Shown: in pieces, positions 57,244 to 64,000 of the stretch
Layout: each line of letters begins with the position of its first letter
Numbering within the stretch: the stretch's first letter is position 1
Source of the DNA: Enterovibrio calviensis DSM 14347
Lineage (GTDB): Bacteria; Pseudomonadota; Gammaproteobacteria; Enterobacterales; Vibrionaceae
DNA length: 64,000 bases
NCBI RefSeq assembly: GCF_000621165.1
Contig: NZ_JHZA01000001.1
Location: 806,001-870,000, forward strand
Direction of reading: 5' to 3'
Program-made: the position numbers and the translations under genes
The notes under the pieces: model-generated
The model's input: only the letters and a program-made list of their open reading frames with translations
Told to the model about the DNA's origin: nothing
Databases searched by the model: none

Positions 57244-58020
57244 ATGAATACCAAGATCAACACGTTATGCAGATGGACCTTCTCTTTGTCCTTGATGATA
57301 TCCCCATATGCCCATGCGATAGAAAGTGATTTCTCTGCGCATCGAGACAACTACCTGTTGCCCTACTACAAAGAAAGTCACGTTAATCAGGCACGTTTTG
57401 CTCCTTTAAACCCCAATGATAGTGACGCCAAAGATACCTTTGTACAGTTTCAATTTAGCCTCAAATATCAGATCTTTGAGTTTGATGAACACGGTCTTTA
57501 TATCGCGTACACCCAACGTTCAAACTGGGAGGCTTATGATAGTTCTGCCTACTTTAGAGATAGCAACTATAACCCTGAGTTATTTTATCGGCTGAACTAT
57601 GAATCGTGGCAACTGTCGCTCGGAGCCGAGCATGAATCCAACGGCGCTGGTGGTGAAAACGAGGTAAGTTGGAATAGAGTTTATGCAGATGTAAGACGCC
57701 GTTGGGAGTGGGGATATGTTCGAATCAAGCCATGGTTTAGAGTGGGTAGTGTGAGTTATAACCCCAATATTTCAGACTTTCTGGGATTTGGTGAACTAGA
57801 GCTTGGATGGCATCCAACAAGTCATCAAGAAGTGAAAGTTCTAATAGGAAATGTGTTCGCCGATGATGTTGATCGCATGCTTTATAGATTGAGTTGGAAT
57901 TTTCCAATTTATCAAGGGTTAAGAGGATACTTGAAAGCGGAAACGGGTTATGGATTAACGGTCTCTAACTACAACTTTGATGACAGCGCTTACGGAGTTG
58001 GTTTTGCATTCAACTTCTAG
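57244..58020 (+). CDS. pldA: Outer-membrane phospholipase A (OMPLA)
   Basis: 258 residues from the ATG at 57244 (GGGAG upstream; a TTG just before is not needed). A signal peptide ends near AHA (about 25). The catalytic triad of OMPLA is conserved as H130, S132 and N144 in EHESNGAGGENEVSWNRVY. Alternating beta-strands end in a C-terminal Phe (AFNF), the outer-membrane insertion signal. The enzyme hydrolyses phospholipids that reach the outer leaflet. It lies before the T6SS genes, but nothing marks it as a T6SS effector. Confidence 0.9.
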   Translation: MNTKINTLCRWTFSLSLMISPYAHAIESDFSAHRDNYLLPYYKESHVNQARFAPLNPNDSDAKDTFVQFQFSLKYQIFEFDEHGLYIAYTQRSNWEAYDSSAYFRDSNYNPELFYRLNYESWQLSLGAEHESNGAGGENEVSWNRVYADVRRRWEWGYVRIKPWFRVGSVSYNPNISDFLGFGELELGWHPTSHQEVKVLIGNVFADDVDRMLYRLSWNFPIYQGLRGYLKAETGYGLTVSNYNFDDSAYGVGFAFNF

Positions 58021-58280
58021 CCGTTCAACGTGTCGGAAAGTGTCATCAAGACGTCGTTACTTGAGCAATTTGTTGCTTGTTGAGCAAGATTTTACCAACA
58101 TTTGGGCAAACTGTTGCTTGGATAATTTTTGGTTTAATGCTAAGTAATTGATTTTAAATGGGGTAAATGTTGGCGTATTACTTGCTGTATTGATCTTGTT
58201 GTATTTATAACGAACGATAAATTCTCCGCCATTACCGTCGATTGGTAACTGGCTGCCTAACTGAACAAGGATGATATTTC

Positions 58281-58565
58281 ATGGGTAATGCAGTTGTGCT
58301 AGGTAACATTGGTACTGATCATGACGGATTTCATCCATCTCCAGTGACCTCTGCATCTCCAGATGTGAAAGTTGACGGCATCCCTCTTGCACGCCAAGGA
58401 GATACTCTGGCGCCTCACGATAAACCTAAAAATCCCCCCCATGGACGAAGTATTGCGGCAGGTTCATCCACAGTGTTTGCGAATGGAAAACCAGTTGCGC
58501 GAACGGGTGATGCGGTTGGCTGCGGTGGCGTAGTAATTGGAGGTGGGACCGTCAATATTGGTTAA
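58281..58565 (+). CDS. PAAR-domain T6SS spike-tip protein
   Basis: 94 residues made up of a single PAAR domain: DHDGFHPSPVTSASPDVKVDG, the PHGRSIAAGSSTVFANGKPV segment and the ending GGVVIGGGTVNIG. PAAR proteins cap the VgrG trimer and sharpen the spike. No toxin extension is present. The position before tssB matches the gene order of the V. cholerae main T6SS cluster. Confidence 0.9.
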   Translation: MGNAVVLGNIGTDHDGFHPSPVTSASPDVKVDGIPLARQGDTLAPHDKPKNPPHGRSIAAGSSTVFANGKPVARTGDAVGCGGVVIGGGTVNIG

Positions 58566-59417
58566 TGTTGGCGATTGAATTATATGTTTATCACATGAAT
58601 AGAAATAACCCCCTAGGGGATATCAGCCACAATTAATTCACCCTCTCATTAATATTTGCTCACAACATTCGCTGAGATGATAAAAGTACTATATTAATGA
58701 CCCTCCTGAAAGCTAATGTCTTTCTTGTTAATAATCAACTATTCATGAAATGAGTTTAAAGTTGTGCTTTGTATCAATAATGAGTTATTTGTTTAACTGC
58801 TGATTATTATAGATGTAGATCTTGTTTCTATATTTTTCTATGCAAATTTTTACTTCTTTTTCTTGTGGTCTGTCGGGGTCATGTTTCATGATGTGCCCAG
58901 ACATAAAATAAAAAGTTAGTATTGGTTTTAGCAATAACTAATTAAATATAACTAAAATTAGAATGTGCTTGTTCATCCCTATGCAAATGATTGAATCATC
59001 AGTAGAGAGTGGCGCACATGAAAAAATTTAAACGTTGGTTGGCAAAGTTCTACGGTGGTACTCGTAAATATTGATGGCGATTTAAAGCATCGGTTTCCTT
59101 GATTTTGTTTTTTGAATTTATTCTGTTCCTCAAGGTTTCTTGTTGTTTTTGTTCATCTTTTTCTGTTATCCCTCCCTGTGATCTCTGCTTTTATTGATAA
59201 TTTTGCTTGTTGGAAATTTCTTGCTCGGCGTTGCTGGGTAAGTGACTTTCGGCTGCGCATATTATACCACTCAATCGCTTGGTTTCTATTTTGAGACGAG
59301 TGCTTTGATTTATCGATTATTTAAATCGGCTGATTTCTCTGTGTTGAAATTGGTGGGTTTAATTATGGCAACGATTCCGTTGTACGACATCTCTAAAACG
59401 TAAAGGAGAGCAAGATA
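58566..59417. other. Long AT-rich leader before the T6SS operon
   Basis: 852 bp, clearly richer in A and T than its surroundings. It probably holds the main promoter and control sites of tssB onward. The only supportable coding unit is an 18-residue peptide at 59018-59074. A sigma-54 site was looked for and not found in good form. Confidence 0.55.
59018..59074 (+). CDS. Possible 18-residue cationic peptide
   Basis: ATG at 59018 after AGAGAGTGGCGCAC encodes MKKFKRWLAKFYGGTRKY and stops with TGA. Seven Lys/Arg against no acidic residues, and aromatic residues spaced as in an amphipathic helix. It is too short for coding statistics. It could be a leader peptide for the T6SS operon or a membrane-active peptide; it may also be chance. 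Confidence 0.35.
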   Translation: MKKFKRWLAKFYGGTRKY

Positions 59418-59930
59418 ATGGCGAAAGAGGGCAGTGTTGCACCAAAAGAACGTATAAATATTAAGTACGTTCCAGCAACAGGTGACGCGCAGGCAGAAAT
59501 CGAACTTCCATTGAAAATGGTGGTGTTGGGTGACTTCAAAGGACACCCAGAAGATACGTCAATTGAGGAAAGAGAGGCTGTTTCTGTAGACAAGAATAAT
59601 TTCACCTCAGTAATGAGAGAGAGTGGTCTTGCTATTACAACTTCCGTTCCAAATGTTATGACTGAGGAAGAAGGGCAAGAGCTTCCCGTGGAGTTGTCTT
59701 TTAAATCATTAGCTGACTTTTCACCGGACGCGATTGCGAAACAAGTACCAGAACTTAATAAACTTGTTGAACTTCGTGAGGCATTGGTCGCATTGAAGGG
59801 CCCTCTTGGAAATATTCCTGCATTCCGTGGACGCCTCCAAGAATTACTCGCATCGGAAGATTCACGAGAAAAACTATTGGCTGAATTGGATCTAGTTAGT
59901 GCTGACGATAAGCCAGCTCCTGACGCTTAA
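59418..59930 (+). CDS. tssB: T6SS contractile sheath small subunit TssB (VipA)
   Basis: 170 residues, close to V. cholerae VipA over the whole length: KEGSVAPKERINIKYVPATG at the start, then LKMVVLGDFKG, and REALVALKGPLGNIPAFRG near 130. TssB pairs with TssC to build the sheath around the Hcp tube. AAAGGAG precedes the ATG. The next gene is 29 bp away. Confidence 0.95.
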   Translation: MAKEGSVAPKERINIKYVPATGDAQAEIELPLKMVVLGDFKGHPEDTSIEEREAVSVDKNNFTSVMRESGLAITTSVPNVMTEEEGQELPVELSFKSLADFSPDAIAKQVPELNKLVELREALVALKGPLGNIPAFRGRLQELLASEDSREKLLAELDLVSADDKPAPDA

Positions 59931-59959
59931 CTCACGCAGAAGAGAAAAGGATTTTGTTA

Positions 59960-61435
59960 ATGTCCGTACAAGAAAAAACGCTTGAGAGTTCTGTTAGCGA
60001 AAGTGGCAGTCTGCTCGACGAAATTATGGCGCAAACCCGCCTTGCTCCTAGCGAAGAAGGCTATGATATTGCGAAGAAAGGCGTTGCTGCTTTTGTTGAA
60101 AACCTGATTGGATCTGACAAAGAGCAAGAGCCTGTCAACAAGGCGCTGGTTGACCAAATGTTGGTTGAACTCGACAAAAAGATCAGTGCGCAAATGGATG
60201 AAGTACTTCACAGCGAGCCTGTGCAAGAAATGGAATCTGCTTGGCGTGGTTTGAAGCTGTTGGTTGATCGCACAGACTTTCGCGAGAACATCAAAATCGA
60301 AGTGTTACATGCGACTAAGCAAGAGCTTCTCGACGATTTTGAATTTGCACCAGAAACGACGCAATCTGGTCTCTATAAACATGTGTATTCAGCAGGTTAT
60401 GGTCAGTTTGGTGGTGAGCCAGTTGCCGCTTTGGTAGGTAACTACGCGTTTACTCCGTCAACGCCGGATATGAAGTTGCTGCAATATGTGGGTTCGGTCG
60501 GAGCGATGGCACATGCTCCGTTCTTATCATCCGTATCACCAGAATTCTTTGGCATTGATTCGTTCGAAGAATTGCCAAACTTGAAAGACGTAGCGGCGAC
60601 ATTCGAAAGCCCTCGTTACACCAAGTGGCGTGCACTGCGTGAGTCTGAAGATGCACGTTACATTGGTTTGACCGCACCTCGTTTCCTGCTGCGTGTTCCT
60701 TACGATCCAGTTGAAAACCCAATCACGTCGTTCAACTATCGTGAAAATGTTAGCGAGTCTCATGAAAGTTACCTATGGGGCAACACCGCGTTCGCTCTAG
60801 CTTCGCGCCTCACTGAAAGCTTTGCTAAGTACCGCTGGTGTCCAAACATTATCGGTCCTCAAAGTGGCGGCGCAGTGGAAGATTTGCCTGTTCACCTGTT
60901 TGAATCTTTGGGTGCATTACAAGCTAAGATCCCGACGGAAGTGCTTGTAACTGACCGTAAAGAATACGAATTGGCAGAAGAAGGCTTTATTTCTCTGACC
61001 ATGCGTAAAGGCAGTGATAACGCAGCGTTTTTCTCAGCTAACTCCATTCAAAAGCCGAAGGTGTTCCCTAACACCAAGGAAGGCAAAGAAGCGGAAACCA
61101 ACTACAAGTTGGGCACACAGCTGCCTTACATGATGATCATCAACCGTTTGGCGCACTACATCAAAGTGCTTCAGCGCGAGCAGATTGGTTCATGGAAAGA
61201 ACGTCAAGATCTTGAGCGTGAACTGAACACTTGGGTTCGTCAGTACGTAGCAGATCAAGAAAACCCGCCAGCAGAGGTTCGTAGCCGCCGTCCACTTCGC
61301 GCAGCTAAAGTTGAGGTCATGGACGTTGAGGGCAACCCAGGTTGGTACCAAGTGTCTTTGTCTGTGCGTCCGCACTTCAAATACATGGGTGCAAACTTTG
61401 AATTGTCACTCGTTGGTCGTTTGGATCAGGCGTAA
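59960..61435 (+). CDS. tssC: T6SS contractile sheath large subunit TssC (VipB)
   Basis: 491 residues from the ATG at 59960; an upstream TTG is in frame but poorer. Family segments: ESAWRGLKLLVDRTDFREN near 90, LVGNYAFTPSTPDMKLLQYV near 160, and the C-terminal PGWYQVSLSVRPHFKYMGAN. It forms the sheath with TssB, and the C-terminal strands provide the handshake between subunits. The tssE gene begins right behind it. Confidence 0.95.
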   Translation: MSVQEKTLESSVSESGSLLDEIMAQTRLAPSEEGYDIAKKGVAAFVENLIGSDKEQEPVNKALVDQMLVELDKKISAQMDEVLHSEPVQEMESAWRGLKLLVDRTDFRENIKIEVLHATKQELLDDFEFAPETTQSGLYKHVYSAGYGQFGGEPVAALVGNYAFTPSTPDMKLLQYVGSVGAMAHAPFLSSVSPEFFGIDSFEELPNLKDVAATFESPRYTKWRALRESEDARYIGLTAPRFLLRVPYDPVENPITSFNYRENVSESHESYLWGNTAFALASRLTESFAKYRWCPNIIGPQSGGAVEDLPVHLFESLGALQAKIPTEVLVTDRKEYELAEEGFISLTMRKGSDNAAFFSANSIQKPKVFPNTKEGKEAETNYKLGTQLPYMMIINRLAHYIKVLQREQIGSWKERQDLERELNTWVRQYVADQENPPAEVRSRRPLRAAKVEVMDVEGNPGWYQVSLSVRPHFKYMGANFELSLVGRLDQA

Positions 61436-61438
61436 TTG

Positions 61439-61876
61439 ATGGCAATCCCTGACGCAGATGATATCGCGTACGGCGTCAGCTTCTTTCAACGGTTAGAAGT
61501 TGACGCGCCACAGCGCTCTGTCACACAAGGTCCAGATCCTGCCGACGTGGTCGAGTCATTGAAAGTCAATGTATCGAATCTGCTAAATGCGCGCATTGGG
61601 GAATCCCTCAGTGCGCCCGATTTAGGGCTGATTGACTTTAACGACGCATCATTGAGTTCACATGATCTCGCTTTGCAAATTCGTCGTGCGATTCGCCGAT
61701 GTATCGAGACGTATGAGCCTCGCATCAAGAGCATGGAAATCAACGTGTTGCCTGACAACGGATCGCCGCTCAATTTGCGATTTCAGATTTCAGCGTCGAT
61801 CAACCTAGGTGCTATGCACAGCAAAGTTCAAATCGACCTTCTTTTAGATAGCAATCGAAAATACAGGGTAGTTTAG
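61439..61876 (+). CDS. tssE: T6SS baseplate protein TssE (gp25-like)
   Basis: 145 residues from the ATG at 61439, 3 bp after the tssC stop. The gp25/GPW domain covers most of it: VSNLLNARIGESLSAPDLGL, the short helix SSHDLALQIRRAIRRCIETYEPRI, and a final strand ending NRKYRVV. It is a wedge component of the baseplate. Confidence 0.92.
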   Translation: MAIPDADDIAYGVSFFQRLEVDAPQRSVTQGPDPADVVESLKVNVSNLLNARIGESLSAPDLGLIDFNDASLSSHDLALQIRRAIRRCIETYEPRIKSMEINVLPDNGSPLNLRFQISASINLGAMHSKVQIDLLLDSNRKYRVV

Positions 61877-63643
61877 GTGTCAAGGAATCGATATTTCAGG
61901 GATGAACTTGCTTTCCTTAGAGAGCAGGGTCTTGAGTTTACGGAAGTTTATCCGCAGCTTGCCCGTTTTCTAAATAGCCGTAACACCGACCCAGATGTTG
62001 AGCGTTTGCTTGAAGGTTTTGCGTTCCTAACAGGGAGACTTCGTCAGAAAGTCGAAGACGAATTTCCTGAGTTAACCCATTCTATTATCAACATGCTATG
62101 GCCCAATTACCTTCGCCCTGTGCCAAGTATTAGCATTGTTCAATTTTCACCCGATGAAAAAGCGCTGACTTACGCTCAAACCATTGAAAAGGGCACTCAA
62201 CTAGATGCCAACCCGGTATTTGGCACAGTGTGTCATTTTAGAACTTGCCGTGATGTGAGCATTTATCCACTTCGTCGTAATTCCGTCAGCACGGTTCACA
62301 CCCGCGAAGCATCTTTGGTAGATGTGGATCTCGGTATCTTGGGCGATCAAAATGTGGGTCAAATTGGCCTTAAGTCATTGAGATTCTTTTTGAGCGGCGA
62401 CACATACAGCGCTGAAATGCTGTACTTGTGGCTCAGTCATTACCTTGAAAAAGTGGAAGTGGTTGTTGGTGATAAAGTGGTCACATTACCAAAGAACTGC
62501 TTTAGAGCTGTTGGTTTTGATGGTGATGATGCCATTCTCCCATACCCCAAAAATGTTTACGAAGGGTACAGGATTTTACAAGAGTATTTGTCGTTCCCTG
62601 AAGCATTCCTCTTTTTTGATGTGACAGATCTCGGGCGCTATGTGCCTGCCGATGTCACAGGAAAATTCACGCTGCGTTTTAGTTTTTCTAAGACCTTGCC
62701 ACCCGATGTCAGGGTGAAAGATGAAACGTTTGAGCTAAATTGTACGCCAGTTATCAACCTGTTTGAGCATGATGCTGATCCCATTGATCTCAATGGTAAA
62801 AGTGCAGAGTACAAAATCACGCCATCGAGCCGCTACGCTGCGCATTACGAAATATTCAGTGTGGATACCGTTCAGGGGTGGCAAGAAAACAACGTTGGGC
62901 GCATTCGCGGTCAAATCCGAACGTATACGCCGTTTGAGAGCTTCCAACATGAGATTGAACGCGCGAGAGATCGCAAAGCGCTGTATTACCGAGTTCGTGT
63001 CAAAGACAGTATTCATAACGACGGTTTTGACCACCACATTTCGTTTGTTCGAAGTGACGAAACAGAGTGCACTGGATTCAGTGAAGCCATTTCTCTCTCG
63101 TTAACATGCACCAACCGACAATTACCGGTTGAGTTGGGCAAGGGCGATATTTGTGTGCCCACAGATTCGTCGCCAGCATATGCAAGTTTCAGCAATTTAA
63201 CCGAGCCCACGGCACCTATGCGTCCCATGCTGGACGGTACATTGCTATGGACGCTGATCTCTAATCTATCGCTCAATTATTTGTCATTGCTTTCAAAAGA
63301 CGCGTTGTCTTCGGTGTTGCGCGCTTATGACTTTCGTGCCCTTGTCGATAGGCAAGCCGAGCGCGTATCTCGTCACCGCTTAGATGGCATTGTTGAGATC
63401 AATTCATCTCCAATTGAAAAGCTCATTCGTGGCTTACCGGTGAGGGGATTAAGGTCAGAAATCACCTTGTCTCAGGCCTCTTTTGGCTCTGAGGGTGAGC
63501 TTTATATTTTCGGCACCGTGCTCAGCCGTTTCTTCTCGCTCTACGCCAGCATTAACTCGTTTCACGAACTTGTCGTGATAAATGCAGATAACCAGGAAAG
63601 GTATACATGGGGTCTACAAAACGGACAACAGCCACTGATTTAG
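61877..63643 (+). CDS. tssF: T6SS baseplate protein TssF
   Basis: 588 residues with a GTG start directly after the tssE stop. The N-terminus YFRDELAFLREQGLEFTEVY and the following LARFLNSRNTDPDVERLLEG and FPELTHSIINMLWPNYLRPV are the hallmark of TssF (VasA). It forms the baseplate wedge with TssE, TssG and TssK. It overlaps tssG by 37 bp. Confidence 0.94.
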   Translation: MSRNRYFRDELAFLREQGLEFTEVYPQLARFLNSRNTDPDVERLLEGFAFLTGRLRQKVEDEFPELTHSIINMLWPNYLRPVPSISIVQFSPDEKALTYAQTIEKGTQLDANPVFGTVCHFRTCRDVSIYPLRRNSVSTVHTREASLVDVDLGILGDQNVGQIGLKSLRFFLSGDTYSAEMLYLWLSHYLEKVEVVVGDKVVTLPKNCFRAVGFDGDDAILPYPKNVYEGYRILQEYLSFPEAFLFFDVTDLGRYVPADVTGKFTLRFSFSKTLPPDVRVKDETFELNCTPVINLFEHDADPIDLNGKSAEYKITPSSRYAAHYEIFSVDTVQGWQENNVGRIRGQIRTYTPFESFQHEIERARDRKALYYRVRVKDSIHNDGFDHHISFVRSDETECTGFSEAISLSLTCTNRQLPVELGKGDICVPTDSSPAYASFSNLTEPTAPMRPMLDGTLLWTLISNLSLNYLSLLSKDALSSVLRAYDFRALVDRQAERVSRHRLDGIVEINSSPIEKLIRGLPVRGLRSEITLSQASFGSEGELYIFGTVLSRFFSLYASINSFHELVVINADNQERYTWGLQNGQQPLI

Positions 63644-64000
63644 AGGCTTCCGTTGCTCCCGGTGTATCTGACGATATGGGGAGCGACAATTTCGATAGTT
63701 TGCTGCCCAAAAATGTGCGCGGCTACAACTTTTATCAGTTAGTGGAATTGCTGCATAACATTGGCGAACTCGATCCAGAGGATGAGGTATCGACATCAAG
63801 CAAGATTCTGTTTGGTGCTAATCCAGGCTTGGGGTTTGCAGCCAGTGATGTTTCCGCTCTTGATGCGGTAGAAGGCGACCGCTTGCGTCTTGAAACCACG
63901 TTCTTTGGAATGAGCGGCGCACAGTCTCCACTGCCGGGTTTTTTCATTGAAGACATCCTGACAGAAAGTGAGGAAACGGGTCTAAGAAAACCGTTTTTGG
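63607..64000 (+). CDS. tssG: T6SS baseplate protein TssG (3' part outside window)
   Basis: The ATG at 63607 lies inside the end of tssF. 131 codons are visible before the edge. After a polar start, GYNFYQLVELLHNIG, FGANPGLGFAASDV and ETTFFGMSGAQSPLPGFFIE are typical of TssG (VasB). The reading frame runs off the right end. Confidence 0.9.
   Translation, partial: MGSTKRTTATDLEASVAPGVSDDMGSDNFDSLLPKNVRGYNFYQLVELLHNIGELDPEDEVSTSSKILFGANPGLGFAASDVSALDAVEGDRLRLETTFFGMSGAQSPLPGFFIEDILTESEETGLRKPFL

Noticed and set aside
57244-58020. Outer-membrane phospholipase considered as a T6SS lipase effector
   Set aside because: It has a signal peptide, a full OMPLA catalytic triad and a C-terminal Phe for outer-membrane insertion, so it is the housekeeping enzyme.
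59112-59294. A 60-codon hydrophobic frame in the T6SS leader
   Set aside because: It depends on a TTG start without a ribosome site in very AT-rich DNA, where such hydrophobic frames arise by chance.
59360-59395. A sigma-54-like element (ATGGCAA...GTTG) upstream of tssB
   Set aside because: The -12 GC dinucleotide is missing (GT instead), so the essential part of the sigma-54 consensus is not met.

Overview
The window looks like chromosomal DNA from a marine gammaproteobacterium of the Vibrionaceae, perhaps near Enterovibrio or Grimontia. The genus is inference. The family assignment rests on a Vibrio cholerae-type type VI secretion (T6SS) gene order (PAAR, tssB, tssC, tssE, tssF, tssG), TssB and TssC proteins of the VipA/VipB type, and several copies of a TATACCCAAGCAACCTGAAG-like interspersed palindrome common in vibrios. 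No rRNA, tRNA, CRISPR array, insertion sequence or phage was seen.

Region 1 (1-18029, minus strand) is the least explained part. It is a four-gene operon. In transcription order it encodes a small three-helix membrane protein, an M23 (LytM-type) metallopeptidase without a signal peptide, a 3735-residue beta-rich protein and a second very large protein of at least 1473 residues that leaves the window on the left. The two giant proteins match no family I can name firmly and are the best candidates for an undescribed system.

Region 2 (18030-20650) holds a possible CRP-activated small RNA and a divergent YdcN/YdcO-like pair, an XRE-cupin regulator and a BenE-type transporter, with two copies of a palindromic operator between them.

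Region 3 (21041-32828) reads as an organosulfonate catabolic island. It carries two IclR regulators, a GMC flavin dehydrogenase, a three-gene TRAP transporter, CobS/CobT-type AAA+ and VWA proteins, and sulfoacetaldehyde acetyltransferase (Xsc). Isethionate uptake (TRAP), oxidation to sulfoacetaldehyde (GMC enzyme) and phosphorolysis to acetyl phosphate and sulfite (Xsc) is the most economical reading, but the substrate is inferred. CobS/CobT without CobN is odd.

Region 4 (33355-37285) has two overlapping CNNM/CorC-family membrane proteins and a haem catalase with an FNR-like box upstream.

Region 5 (37607-54645) is a large LacI-controlled catabolic locus. Four copies of a TGCAAWCGTTTGCW operator lie in front of three transcription units. 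These are (a) an M24-fold enzyme, a 2-oxoacid dehydrogenase E1 alpha and beta, an aldehyde dehydrogenase and an E2 with two subunit-binding domains; (b) an unlinked-to-GroES GroEL paralogue; and (c) an SDR dehydrogenase, a ribose-type ABC importer with two different permeases, a 3-hydroxyisobutyrate dehydrogenase-family enzyme and a ThuA-like protein. The substrate is unknown; a sugar, polyol or derivative is likely. The GroEL may be a dedicated folding factor for the E1 heterotetramer.

Region 6 (54761-64000) has a membrane diguanylate cyclase downstream of a CXXCH haem protein, outer-membrane phospholipase A, a PAAR spike-tip protein, a possible 18-residue cationic peptide gene, and the start of the T6SS sheath and baseplate operon, cut by the right edge inside tssG.
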